From FEN-1297 sp963710735 (GTDB lineage: Bacteria; Bacteroidota; Ignavibacteria; Ignavibacteriales; Ignavibacteriaceae): a DNA stretch of 64,000 bases. Within the stretch, counting starts at the first letter, position 1, and each line of letters begins with the position of its first letter. This document shows, piece by piece, positions 1-9,294 of the stretch. Made by a program: the position numbers and the translations under genes. The stretch is from positions 62,001-126,000 of the forward strand of contig CAVQBN010000004.1 of NCBI GenBank assembly GCA_963710735.1, given 5' to 3'. The notes beneath the pieces are model-generated. The model was given only the letters and a program-made list of their open reading frames with translations. It was not told the DNA's origin and did no database searches.

Positions 1-2292
1 AATGACGAATACTATTCCAAGTATGATATAAATAGTCAACATTACTCCGGAAATATACCATGGCGGGAATATGCTGAAATCATATTCCGTAAAATTGCTC
101 CACATGTGCCCCGGACTTTTGGATCTAACCTGTAATTTATAAGATCCGGCTGGAAGTGAGAAAAAATTTAATTCACTAACTGTTTTTGCTGATATCCAGG
201 AAGATTCTAAACCTATTAATCTGTAATTATATACAGTTCTGTCTGATGGAAAATCCAAAGTATTAAATGTGAATCTTAATTTTGTTCCTAAAATAAAGCT
301 ACTATCTTCCACATTCTTCTCAACACCATTTTCTCCTATTTTTATAATTTTTGACAAAACCGGTTGATGAGTCTTTATAAATTCAAATTGATTTTTAGCT
401 GAATATGCAACTCCGCTGGCAGTACCAACCCACATTACATTTCTGTCATCTATGGCTAGTCCATTTGCAACTATTGATGAATTGGGGAGTCCATCTTTTT
501 TCTCGAATGAAACAATATGATCATTTTCAATTACATAAATGCCTCTTTCAGTACCTAACCATATCCTATTTTTTGAATCAACTTTAATTGCCTTTATGAC
601 TGTGTTTGTTAAAGAAACGGGAAAAGTATCGTTTGTTAGCTTTCCTTTTTTGTCAAGAAAGATCCCAAAATTTGTAGCCAGGTAAATTTGTGACGAATCT
701 TTTATATAAAAATCATTAACCTGTATTGGTGCTGAATAATTATTATCAGGCAATTTAGGAGAAATATCTTTAAATGTATCCGTTTTCCCGTTATATGTAA
801 AAATAAATGAACTATATCCGGTTCCTACACAATATAATATTCCAGTTGAAGATTCCTTAAATGTATTTATAGCGACAAGGCTTTTGAAATTCAGGTTATA
901 AAATTCGGCTTTATAATTATCATCGAGTTTAATTATTCTTCTGCTTCTGGGTAAATACGCCCATAGATTATTTTTTTTATCAACATATAACGCATTAAAT
1001 TGTTCATCAGCTAATTTATATTTGAAGATTAAACGCATTGATTTTTTATCACGAAGCTCAAGAGTATTATCACCATAAGAAAGCCAGACACCATTTTTAC
1101 CGATATAAAATGACTGAATATTAGACTTATTCGGGTTAAATAATTCAATCCTTGAATAATGATTTTTATGGAATACAACCTTGTAAAGTATTTTACTGTC
1201 CGTAAAATATATATGATTACCGGTGCCGGAGTGAATTTCCTGAGTAAACAATTGTCGGTTAGACCTTAATAATTTTTCATCATTCAATTTTTCAAAATAT
1301 GTTCTTTGGATTAAAGCACAACCTTCATCCGAACTCACCCAAATATTTTTATCTCTATCCATGAATAGATTTTTAATCGAACTGAAATTCAAATCCGAAA
1401 ATTTTGATAAAGATATTTGTCCATCTTCGAATTTGCCGAAATATAGACCGTTTTCCCAAGTACCAACAAATAAATTGCCGGATTCATCCTGAACAATTGA
1501 CGAAACTTGCTGTAAAGAAGCTAATTTTTTTAAATGCAGCTGCTGATAATTTTCAGAAAATGAGACATTATAAATCCCGTTGTTAGTTCCTATTAATACA
1601 TTACCATTTTTACATTTGACTAATGCATCTATCGTATAAATATTATCTTGTGGATTGGAATTTATTAAATCAAAACTATCTTTTTCTTTATTATAAATGA
1701 AAAAGTATCCTGGTCGTGCAGTAGCTATCAGATTATTTTTATCATCATTCAACAATAAAAAAGATCTGAAAATGCTATAAACATGATACTTCGAACTGAA
1801 TTCATATTTTTTTATTTTATCATTAATTATTGTGCTTATGCCTGTTAAATCTGATATCCATACTCTGTTATTTCCATCCGTAAATATGGTTTTAGGATAA
1901 TAGAGGCTGGTATTATTTTCAAGCTTACTCGTCTCAGCAATCGGAAAGTAGTTATAGTCGTAACCTTTTCGGTTAAAATAACCTACACCTAAATCTGAAA
2001 CGATAAGTAACTTTCCAGGTGAGATATAATGCACATCTTTAATTAATAATGAAGGTAATTTTTTTTGAAATGTTACAAAATTTTTCCCATCAAATTTAAC
2101 CAGACCAACATCCGTTGCAATCCAAATATATCCTTGATCATCCTGACAGATGCTTTTTACTAAATTACTAGCAATTCCACTTTCATTATTGAAAATATAT
2201 GTAGCATAACTTTGAGCATTAGTACAGACAATTGTCGAATTTATAAATAAATAAAAAGTAAAAAAGGCAATAAAATTAGGAAATGATTTCAT
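1..2292 (-). CDS. Two-component-type sensor, beta-propeller and Y_Y_Y periplasmic region (C-terminus off window)
   Basis: The frame is open without a stop from the ATG at 2292 to the window edge, 764 codons, so the gene is cut at its 3' end. After a hydrophobic signal-like N-terminus (MKSFPNFIAFFTFYLF) come repeated propeller blades of the Reg_prop type, for example GYIWIATDVGLVKF near residue 45, NIWVSSDEG in the middle and NRIWLGTERGIYVIE later. A Y_Y_Y-like Ig domain follows (FTFNTLDFPSDRTVYNYRL, then GSYKLQVRS). The last visible residues, VMLTIYIILGIVFVI, start a membrane helix. In this family the propeller and Y_Y_Y region sense a ligand outside the inner membrane and a cytoplasmic histidine kinase or other output follows. 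That output is not in the window, so its type is unknown. thyA lies 29 bases upstream on the same strand. Confidence 0.82.
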   Translation of the reverse strand, partial: MKSFPNFIAFFTFYLFINSTIVCTNAQSYATYIFNNESGIASNLVKSICQDDQGYIWIATDVGLVKFDGKNFVTFQKKLPSLLIKDVHYISPGKLLIVSDLGVGYFNRKGYDYNYFPIAETSKLENNTSLYYPKTIFTDGNNRVWISDLTGISTIINDKIKKYEFSSKYHVYSIFRSFLLLNDDKNNLIATARPGYFFIYNKEKDSFDLINSNPQDNIYTIDALVKCKNGNVLIGTNNGIYNVSFSENYQQLHLKKLASLQQVSSIVQDESGNLFVGTWENGLYFGKFEDGQISLSKFSDLNFSSIKNLFMDRDKNIWVSSDEGCALIQRTYFEKLNDEKLLRSNRQLFTQEIHSGTGNHIYFTDSKILYKVVFHKNHYSRIELFNPNKSNIQSFYIGKNGVWLSYGDNTLELRDKKSMRLIFKYKLADEQFNALYVDKKNNLWAYLPRSRRIIKLDDNYKAEFYNLNFKSLVAINTFKESSTGILYCVGTGYSSFIFTYNGKTDTFKDISPKLPDNNYSAPIQVNDFYIKDSSQIYLATNFGIFLDKKGKLTNDTFPVSLTNTVIKAIKVDSKNRIWLGTERGIYVIENDHIVSFEKKDGLPNSSIVANGLAIDDRNVMWVGTASGVAYSAKNQFEFIKTHQPVLSKIIKIGENGVEKNVEDSSFILGTKLRFTFNTLDFPSDRTVYNYRLIGLESSWISAKTVSELNFFSLPAGSYKLQVRSKSPGHMWSNFTEYDFSIFPPWYISGVMLTIYIILGIVFVI

Positions 2293-2321
2293 CTGCTTTC
2301 TTATTCTGTAATGGTAAACAT

Positions 2322-3161
2322 TTATACCGCAACTTGAAATTTAATTTTTTCATGATATTTATAATCAATTAATTCAAAATCCTCAAATTGTAATTCATTA
2401 ATCGGCTTCTTAGCAATTTTTAAACTTGGTAGAGGAAGAGGTTCACGTTTTAATTGCTCTAGCAATCCTTCTCTGTGATCAAACTTTTCTGTTGAAGAAC
2501 CTTTCTCCGCTACATAAATATGAGCATCAATAATTGTATGAGCAAAATAACCTAATCCCAACCCAGTCTCCTGTGCAATAATCTGAGTCAGAATTGAATA
2601 CGCTGCCAGATTAAAAGGAATGCCGAGTGCAATATCCCCGGATCTTTGTGTTAAATGACAATTAAGTTTACCATTGCTAACGTTAAATGCAAAACTGTAA
2701 TGACAGGGTGGAAGTTTACTTTTAGTTGCATTACCTGGCTCCCATGCAGAAACTACAAGTCTTCTGCTGTACGGTTTTCTTTTTATTTCGTCAATTACAT
2801 ACTGAATTTGGTCAACTTCTCTTACTTTCCATTCGCCGGATTTATCTTTCTCAGCACTTGGGAAATGACGCCAATAATATCCATAAGCAGTTTCTAAATT
2901 ACCTTCTTCATCAGCCCAGGCATCCCATATTTTTGTATGCTTTCTCAAATTACGAATATGATTTTCTCCCGAAAGGTACCAGAGAACTTCATGTAATAGT
3001 GAATTCCATTCTATTTTTTTTGTAGTTAAAAGAGGAAATCCCTTTGAAAGATCTACTTTGTAAAATGCAGCAAAATAAGAAATTGTATCCACTCCTGTCC
3101 TTGACTGCTTTCTTACACCCTCATCTAAAACTAACTTTACAAGATCCAAATATTCTTTCAT
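2322..3161 (-). CDS. thyA: Thymidylate synthase ThyA
   Basis: Converts dUMP to dTMP using methylene-tetrahydrofolate in the cytoplasm. The 279 residues show the family landmarks in order: the dUMP phosphate arginine pair SRR near residue 132, the catalytic cysteine in LPPCHYSFAF (Cys153), QRSGDIALGIPFN at about 172-184, and the nucleotide-binding DAHIY near 212. It ends in VAV, the usual ThyA tail. The length is slightly above the 264 residues of the E. coli enzyme, because of short insertions around residues 103-113 and 218-226. It sits between glycerate kinase and the propeller sensor on the same strand with short gaps. No folate gene such as folA is adjacent. Confidence 0.97.
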   Translation of the reverse strand: MKEYLDLVKLVLDEGVRKQSRTGVDTISYFAAFYKVDLSKGFPLLTTKKIEWNSLLHEVLWYLSGENHIRNLRKHTKIWDAWADEEGNLETAYGYYWRHFPSAEKDKSGEWKVREVDQIQYVIDEIKRKPYSRRLVVSAWEPGNATKSKLPPCHYSFAFNVSNGKLNCHLTQRSGDIALGIPFNLAAYSILTQIIAQETGLGLGYFAHTIIDAHIYVAEKGSSTEKFDHREGLLEQLKREPLPLPSLKIAKKPINELQFEDFELIDYKYHEKIKFQVAV

Positions 3162-3245
3162 TATAACTTCCTAAAATTTTAAAAATGAATTTAATATCCT
3201 CTTTATTAATTTTCTAATTTACTAAAAATATTAAAGTGAAAAAAC

Positions 3246-4388
3246 TTAATATTTTATAATTTTAGCAATATCTCGGCAAGCCAAATTAATTCCTTTTTTA
3301 TAATACTTTATTGCCTCTTTCTCATTAATAAAATAGTCAACTAATTGAATAGGTTTAATATTTATTTTAAAAGATTCAATAATTTTAAGATCAATTTTTC
3401 CGCAGCACAAAAATATCGGTATGCTTTTATCATGAAACATTTCCAGGATGCTCCCGGTAGCTTTCTTCATTAGACTTTGTTTATCAAATGCTCCTTCCCC
3501 GGTAATTACAGCATCAATTGATTTTATATCTTCATTTCCTATTATTTCTGATACGAAATTAAAGGACTGTGTTACTTTCGCATTAAAGAATCTTTGTAGG
3601 CCGGCGGCTAATCCACCCCCAGCTCCAGAAAGTTTATTAGAAGAATCATTTAACTTTTTGTATTTTAATATTTTAATGATTTTATTAAATCCAATTTCAA
3701 TAGCCAAAATTTCCTCATCCGACAACCCTTTTTGCTTTCCAAAGGTTTTTGTTGCTCCATTTTTTCCTAATAAAGGATTTTCTACATCCGAAATAACATT
3801 TATATCAAACGGTAAATCTATTTTCTTCCATTCGATTTTATCTATCTTATCAAAATTTTTTGGTATAATTTTCAATCTCTTGCTTGAAATATTAAACATC
3901 TTCATACCAAACCGGGAGCACATGCCTAACCCTAAATCATTTGTTCCCGTTCCTCCAACACCAATTATAACTTCATCAACAAATATTTTACCTTTTTCAA
4001 CATCGTTTATTAAGCATAATAACAAATCGCCTAATCCCTTTGAACTTAGCTTTACCGGATGTCTTTTCGCTCCAGGGATCACTTTTAGCCCTAGTACATT
4101 TGCAGATTCAATATAAATACGCTTATTTTTTTTATCATAGCCAACTTCACATATCATTTTTGAATTATCGTAAGGAGTTGAAATTTCATATTTAATGATT
4201 TTCAATCCATAATTTAACTTACACACTTCTAAAAAACCATCGCCTCCATCTGATATAGGTTTTTTGATTAAATCATAATCGGATATTTTTTTAAGATTTT
4301 GTTCGATTAAATCTGCTATTTTCACTGAGTCTGCACACTCTTTAAAACTATTCGGGGCAATTAAAATCGTTTTTTTCTCTTGTAACAT
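3246..4388 (-). CDS. glxK: Glycerate kinase (GlxK/GarK family)
   Basis: Phosphorylates D-glycerate, feeding it into lower glycolysis or serine metabolism. The 380-residue protein has the conserved run of the glycerate kinase I family: N-terminal IAPNSFKECADSVKIADLI, then ISDGGDGFLEV near residue 65, GVGGTGTNDLGLGMCSRFG near 143, DVENPLLGKNGAT near 205, KLSGAGGGLAAGLQRF near 253 and ITGEGAFDKQSL near 296. Length matches the family. It starts at an ATG 84 bases upstream of thyA and is divergent from the methyltransferase gene beginning at 4501. The family assignment is firm, but whether the product is 2- or 3-phosphoglycerate cannot be read from sequence. Confidence 0.93.
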   Translation of the reverse strand: MLQEKKTILIAPNSFKECADSVKIADLIEQNLKKISDYDLIKKPISDGGDGFLEVCKLNYGLKIIKYEISTPYDNSKMICEVGYDKKNKRIYIESANVLGLKVIPGAKRHPVKLSSKGLGDLLLCLINDVEKGKIFVDEVIIGVGGTGTNDLGLGMCSRFGMKMFNISSKRLKIIPKNFDKIDKIEWKKIDLPFDINVISDVENPLLGKNGATKTFGKQKGLSDEEILAIEIGFNKIIKILKYKKLNDSSNKLSGAGGGLAAGLQRFFNAKVTQSFNFVSEIIGNEDIKSIDAVITGEGAFDKQSLMKKATGSILEMFHDKSIPIFLCCGKIDLKIIESFKINIKPIQLVDYFINEKEAIKYYKKGINLACRDIAKIIKY

Positions 4389-4500
4389 AGCTACCTGAAT
4401 TATTATGAGTTTTTTATATTTACATTAAAGACCATATTCTAATTTAAAGTTTCATTTAGTAATTTGTAAAGTAATAATCATAAAATTATTTAGTTATAAA

Positions 4501-5223
4501 TTGGAAAAATTTAATTATTTAGAACACTATAAAATCGATGCTAAAGAGTTTGATTATTTCGAAAAACGAAATGGTGCCACCGAACATGATGAAAGACGTG
4601 TCCACGAATATATCATCTCATATGTTCCATATAAAGCAAAATCTATTCTAGATGTAGGATGTGGTTCTGCCTGGGTCGCAAAGAATTACTTAAAAAAACA
4701 AGTTAAAGTTTATTCATTGGATATATCCTTAGTAAATCCAATTAAAGCATTAAAAGAATATCCTGCCGGTAATCATTTCGGTATTACAGCTGATTCTTAT
4801 AAACTACCCTTTTTAGAAAATTCATTTGATTGTATAATAGCTTCCGAAATTATCGAACACATAATATACCCTGACAGATTTATAAAAGAACTTATGAGAG
4901 TATTAAAACCAAAGGGTGAAGTAATAATAACGACACCATATAAAGAGGTATTAAGATATTCATTGTGTATTCACTGTAATCAGAAAACCCCGATAAATGC
5001 ACACATAAATTCATTTGATGAGAACATTCTTATAAATTTATATAAAGAGAATGACCTTGAATATGTAAAGTGGCAAACCTTTGGCAATAAATTATTGATC
5101 TTTTTAAGGACTTATGTGATTTTAAAATTTTTACCTTTTAGCTTATGGAAAATTAAAGATAAGTTTGCAAATTTAATTTATAAGAATCCTATTCACATAA
5201 TTGTAACTTATAGGAAGAAATAA
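4501..5223 (+). CDS. SAM-dependent class I methyltransferase
   Basis: The 240-residue protein has a Rossmann-type methyltransferase core: motif I ILDVGCGSAWVAK near residue 49, an acidic strand end (VYSLDIS), then FDCIIASEIIEHI near 109 and RVLKPKGEVIITTPYKEV near 138. This fits the Methyltransf_11 group. The substrate is not identifiable. The start is a TTG at 4501. The frame is open upstream to a TAA at 4426, but no ATG, GTG or other TTG occurs between them, so TTG is the only standard choice, and no clear Shine-Dalgarno site precedes it. It faces a glycosyltransferase gene on the other strand, so a role in surface-glycan or lipid modification is possible but only inferred from context. Confidence 0.85.
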   Translation: MEKFNYLEHYKIDAKEFDYFEKRNGATEHDERRVHEYIISYVPYKAKSILDVGCGSAWVAKNYLKKQVKVYSLDISLVNPIKALKEYPAGNHFGITADSYKLPFLENSFDCIIASEIIEHIIYPDRFIKELMRVLKPKGEVIITTPYKEVLRYSLCIHCNQKTPINAHINSFDENILINLYKENDLEYVKWQTFGNKLLIFLRTYVILKFLPFSLWKIKDKFANLIYKNPIHIIVTYRKK

Positions 5224-5242
5224 TTTTAAGTAAAAATTAATA

Positions 5243-6355
5243 TTACATAATTGAGATTAATTTTTGAATTTCTTTATCCCAGTTTAATTCTTCAGCTGCT
5301 GATTTGGATTTATTTTTCACCTGGTTTATAAACTCAGTATCATATAAAAGCTTTCTTAACGCAGAAGAAACTTCTTCCAGGTTTTCCGGATCTACATATA
5401 ATCCTACTTTAAATTCATCAATAACTTGTTTCATTTGAGGAAAATTGCTTGCAAGTACAGGCACGCCAGTTAATATGTACTCAAACATTTTATTAGGCAA
5501 TGCGTAATAATAACTCAGACTAATGTTTTCAATTAATGCTAAGCCAACATCAGCACCTGCAGTATATTCGAACAAATCTTTTTGATCGATTTTTCCCATA
5601 AATATAACTTTATCCGAAATGTTTTTTTCTACTGCGAGTTGTTCATAAAATTTTTTATGTTCCCCTCCCCCTATAATTATCAATACACAATCCTTAAAAT
5701 CTTTAATAACATCAAATATAATTCTCAATCCCCTGCCATGTAAAATAACTCCTTGATACAAAATAATTTTTTGGCTTTTATTCAAATGATAGAATTTTCT
5801 GAAATCAAAAGGCTTATCAATAATTTTAAAAATCGGAAGGTTTCTTATTACGACAGTATTTTTAACACTATATTCTTTTTCTAAAAATTTTGCATCCATT
5901 TCCCCGGTTGTAATAATCTTATCCACTTTATTGATACAGATTTTTTCTATCCATCTTAACAATTGTTGTACAACTTTTCTTTTTTTTAATCCTGCCAAAT
6001 AGCCAAATAATTCGCGCGAGTCATAATAAATCTTAGCTTTTTTAATTTTTCCAAAAACTACGACAAAAGGTAGAGTGTATATATCTTCTGCAAAAATATA
6101 ATCGACCTTTGAAATAAGAAGATGGTATTTCATTAGAAAAGCGAACTTAAAATAATAAGTTAGAGATAGAAATCCTTTATGAAGTTTATAAACTGAGATT
6201 TCCCCTTTTTTAGTTTTGAAGCCTTCAGTAAGCCAATCAAAGGAAACAACCTTAACAGAATATCCTTTTTGTTTTAAAGACTTATAAAGATTTGAAGTCC
6301 TTGAATCATAATGGATGTTGCCTAAAAATGTAATTAAAACGGATTTATTATTCAT
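5243..6355 (-). CDS. Glycosyltransferase family 4 (GT-B fold)
   Basis: A cytoplasmic or membrane-associated sugar transferase of 370 residues. The N-terminal half has the GT-B acceptor domain (ITFLGNIHYDSRTSNLY, then KVDYIFAEDIYTLPF). The C-terminal nucleotide-sugar domain shows IILYQGVILHGRGL near residue 198, VIFMGKIDQKDLFEY near 252, and the GT4 donor-binding segment NKMFEYILTGVPVLASNFP near 289-307 followed by GLYVDPENLEEV. Sugar specificity cannot be told. It is the last of three minus-strand genes (membrane glycosyltransferase, FemAB-like, GT4) spaced 22-27 bases apart, which suggests one transcript for building a surface glycan or glycolipid. Confidence 0.9.
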   Translation of the reverse strand: MNNKSVLITFLGNIHYDSRTSNLYKSLKQKGYSVKVVSFDWLTEGFKTKKGEISVYKLHKGFLSLTYYFKFAFLMKYHLLISKVDYIFAEDIYTLPFVVVFGKIKKAKIYYDSRELFGYLAGLKKRKVVQQLLRWIEKICINKVDKIITTGEMDAKFLEKEYSVKNTVVIRNLPIFKIIDKPFDFRKFYHLNKSQKIILYQGVILHGRGLRIIFDVIKDFKDCVLIIIGGGEHKKFYEQLAVEKNISDKVIFMGKIDQKDLFEYTAGADVGLALIENISLSYYYALPNKMFEYILTGVPVLASNFPQMKQVIDEFKVGLYVDPENLEEVSSALRKLLYDTEFINQVKNKSKSAAEELNWDKEIQKLISIM

Positions 6356-6377
6356 AATAATTTTTTTTATGAATAAA

Positions 6378-7337
6378 CTACAATTTAATGTACAGAGTAT
6401 TTCTCATTATTGTTTTAGCATCAAATTTTTCTTTAAAATCTATCAGCCCCATGCTTGGAGTCATTGGATTCTCTGCTTTAGTATCTTGAGAAACACCGAT
6501 ATCAACGTATTTATAATCGTGTTCGGTAGAATATTTTACCACTTCATACATTACTCTGTGTATAGGTTTTAAATGTTCATATTCATAGAGCAGCATATTA
6601 TAAAAACAAAGCGCTACGGTTTTATTACAGAAAAACATCAAAGAACCTGCAATCGGTTTGTTTTTATAATAAACCATAAACAATTTAAGGTTATCCGGTA
6701 ATAACTCTTTTAGTTTTAATAAATCTTCGTATGAATGTGTGGGCTTTACGTTATGTTTTGATTTGTTTGATAAAAGAATCGGATAAAATTCATCATAACG
6801 TTCGTTGATTTCAACTCTTATATCAGGATCTTTTAAAGTTTTCCTAATATTTCTTCTTACAGTAGGTTGGAATCTTCCTATTATATCTCTTTCCTTATCC
6901 AGTTTAATTGCACTTGAGATGTAATGAAGATCGAACTTAAATCCTTGCCAGAGCATAGCAAAATCCAAATTCTGATTTTGATATTCTTCATAAATCATAG
7001 GTGCAGGAGTCAGCATAAATTCCTTTATTCCTGTCTTCTTTCCGTAATCTAGTAAAGTTGAAATCAATTCCATGGTGAAAGAGAATTTGATATCTTTTGT
7101 TACAATGGACCCATAACTAGCACCGATCGGCGATTCAAATAATCCATTCTTAATTTGTCCAGGCAGAACTGCGGCTATCTCTCCCTTTTCCAGAAAAATT
7201 AAATGATTAAAAGTAAATTTACCCGGAACGTGATAGTCAAAAAACTTTTGCAAATGAAACATAGTACCATTGTTGGAGTTAAGAACGAAGTTATCCCACT
7301 TTTCTCTCCACTGTTCCGTATATTCAATTATCTGCAT
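6378..7337 (-). CDS. FemAB-like GNAT-fold acyl/aminoacyl transferase
   Basis: The 319-residue protein matches the FemAB/lipid II aminoacyltransferase-like group with tandem GNAT folds. Visible features are an N-terminal GNAT half ending near residue 140, a basic segment VRRNIRKTLKDPDIRVEI near 160-177, and a second half with AGSLMFFCNKTVALCFYNML near 228 and the FemAB-type ending DYKYVDIGVSQDT followed by LIDFKEKFDAK. Related proteins in exopolysaccharide loci transfer amino acids or acyl groups to glycan or peptidoglycan precursors. The exact substrate is unknown. The gene lies between a membrane glycosyltransferase and a GT4 gene in a compact operon, which supports cell-envelope glycan modification rather than translation-linked work. 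Confidence 0.82.
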   Translation of the reverse strand: MQIIEYTEQWREKWDNFVLNSNNGTMFHLQKFFDYHVPGKFTFNHLIFLEKGEIAAVLPGQIKNGLFESPIGASYGSIVTKDIKFSFTMELISTLLDYGKKTGIKEFMLTPAPMIYEEYQNQNLDFAMLWQGFKFDLHYISSAIKLDKERDIIGRFQPTVRRNIRKTLKDPDIRVEINERYDEFYPILLSNKSKHNVKPTHSYEDLLKLKELLPDNLKLFMVYYKNKPIAGSLMFFCNKTVALCFYNMLLYEYEHLKPIHRVMYEVVKYSTEHDYKYVDIGVSQDTKAENPMTPSMGLIDFKEKFDAKTIMRNTLYIKL

Positions 7338-7364
7338 TATATTTCCAATAATTTTGAATAAATT

Positions 7365-8819
7365 CTATAATGTTTTTTCAAATACTTTATAGTCATTTGA
7401 AGAAAAGATTAATTTATATTTTTCTCCTTTTACAAAATCTAAATTAGGAAATTTATATTTCTGAAGCTTTAATTCATCAATATGTTTTTTATTTAAAATT
7501 ACAAGGGCCTGCTTAGGAATAGCTGCAGAATTAAAATTTCCCTCTTCCAAATTTAATATTTTATTTTGGTTTTTATATCCTTCGATAAAATTAATACCAT
7601 ACCCGGTATAATGATCAGTATAAACCAAATCTTTTTGGTGAATTTTTAAAAGTTTTGTGAACCGGGATAAAGTTTCAGTACCAAAGTAAATATTATAACT
7701 CTTGCACATAAACAGGCTAAATATAATATACATGCATATAAATAAATACATGTATTTTGTCTTAAATTTCATTATAAAGATAGAAGATAAAATTACAATA
7801 GGGATTATTAAAGGATAAATATACCAACTCCTATGAAGATCCAAAGGCGCATATTTGGTAAATGAAGCTGTAAAACTCAGAAATATAATTAGTAATCCCA
7901 GGAAGAAAAATGTTATGTGAAAATGTTTTTTCTCTTTGAGATTTATAATGCTGGATATGAGTGCAATAAGTGGAAGGAAAAGATAAAACCTTCTTAAGAA
8001 TATTGACTTAATATTTATTATAAAAATTTGATAAAAAAGCTCTTTCCAATACCCGGCATTCTTTCCTAAATATTTTATAACAGTATAAGGAAAGAAATCA
8101 TAGTAACAATAAGTGTAATTCATTCTGATAATCTTCAGTCTATAGAAAAAGTCATTCTTTATAAGAAAATAAATAAAGCCTTCTATAAAAAAATTTGATA
8201 ATATAATTAAAATTGGAATTAGTATTAAAGATTGCTTATTATTCTTTTTATAAAGTAGATATAGCCAAAACAAAAAAAGCAGTATTAAAATGAAATAGAT
8301 ATTCTCTTTAAACTGCATAGAAATAAAGAAAAATATACCTGACAAAACAGAAAGCCATAGCGATCTAGTTTCATATGCTTTCCAAAGTAAAAATAAGCCA
8401 AGATAAATAAAAAATGTATTGAATAAATCGGGAAAGCCGATGGTTGCAAATGCAACATCGGTAGGGAAAAAAGCTAATAATAACGCGGATATTAATGCTG
8501 TCTTTTCACTGTGTGTTATTGCTTTTGTAAAATAATATATTAGAATCAGATTAAATACTGAAAATATTAATGGGAATATAATTAAAGCAAATTCATTAAT
8601 GCCAAATAATCTAAATGCAGTTGCCATTAATAAGGTATGATTTATTCTTAATAAAAAGATCGGGTAACCTAAATAATGCCCCGGGTAGTTCCCTTGGAGA
8701 AAAGTATGTGCCAGGAAGGAATAGTACGAATCATCTGAAAAAATAAATCCGACAAAGAAATATAGCCTAACTGTAATTGCAGTTATAATAATGGCGGTTA
8801 AATAGATTTTATTTTTCAA
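7365..8819 (-). CDS. Membrane glycosyltransferase, GT-C fold (GT39/ArnT-like)
   Basis: A 484-residue polytopic membrane protein with roughly ten hydrophobic helices. The first periplasmic loop carries FSDDSYYSFLAHTF (about residues 27-40), the acidic pair expected of GT-C enzymes that take sugar from a polyprenyl-phosphate donor. The next loop has GFPDLFNTFFIYLGLFLLWK. A soluble C-terminal tail of about 100 residues follows the last helix. This layout fits the PMT/ArnT/DUF2142-like glycosyltransferases of the inner membrane. The acceptor (protein, lipid A or polysaccharide) is not identifiable. It heads the three-gene glycan operon that continues with the FemAB-like and GT4 genes. Confidence 0.82.
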   Translation of the reverse strand: MKNKIYLTAIIITAITVRLYFFVGFIFSDDSYYSFLAHTFLQGNYPGHYLGYPIFLLRINHTLLMATAFRLFGINEFALIIFPLIFSVFNLILIYYFTKAITHSEKTALISALLLAFFPTDVAFATIGFPDLFNTFFIYLGLFLLWKAYETRSLWLSVLSGIFFFISMQFKENIYFILILLFLFWLYLLYKKNNKQSLILIPILIILSNFFIEGFIYFLIKNDFFYRLKIIRMNYTYCYYDFFPYTVIKYLGKNAGYWKELFYQIFIINIKSIFLRRFYLFLPLIALISSIINLKEKKHFHITFFFLGLLIIFLSFTASFTKYAPLDLHRSWYIYPLIIPIVILSSIFIMKFKTKYMYLFICMYIIFSLFMCKSYNIYFGTETLSRFTKLLKIHQKDLVYTDHYTGYGINFIEGYKNQNKILNLEEGNFNSAAIPKQALVILNKKHIDELKLQKYKFPNLDFVKGEKYKLIFSSNDYKVFEKTL

Positions 8820-9294
8820 ATATTTCTGTCCTATGTTAAAATCTAATGTAAAAAGGTATTTTGAGAATAAATCAAAATGAAGAATAGAATATTCAAATTT
8901 AAGTTAAAAAAAATAAAATTAATCATGACCAAACATATTTTCAAAATACAAGCAGCAAAAAATTAAATATCAACTTTTATTCTTGATCATTCAAAATATT
9001 CCCGCAATAATCATTATTAGAAATCGGATATAGCATAATCAGAATACTTGCCTAATCTTCATAAAAAGCATTTTGTGCAGTGAATAGCGATGGAAAAGGG
9101 AGATACTGTTCCACCACCTTTTATACGTATTGGAACACTTTGAAATTTGATAGGGAAAAACAAGACATAAATTAATTGATTCAATAGGTAGAGAATAATA
9201 AGAAATGAATATTATTTTTAAGTAGTTCAAATTTTTTTTGCATTACCACACAATTTATGCGAGTATTATGAAAAGGAGGTAAAGGTAAATATTA
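8820..9294. other. Intergenic region without a supported gene
   Basis: About 475 AT-rich bases separate the glycan operon from the end of the PorV-like operon, both on the minus strand. A 63-codon minus-strand frame at 9039-9230 has no ribosome-binding site or recognisable domain and is probably chance. A perfect AAGGAGGT at 9273-9280 on the plus strand has no start codon at usable spacing. The region must hold the promoter for the operon that starts at 8819, but I could not pick out a convincing one. Confidence 0.5.

Noticed and set aside
3448..4116. Long plus-strand open frame opposite the glycerate kinase
   Set aside because: It lies wholly inside glxK, has no ribosome-binding site, and its composition is the complement of glycerate kinase codons.
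9039..9230. 63-codon minus-strand frame
   Set aside because: No ribosome-binding site, no recognisable domain, AT-rich intergenic context.
9268..9285. Perfect AAGGAGGT ribosome-binding site on the plus strand
   Set aside because: No start codon follows at usable spacing; the ATG before it gives only four codons.
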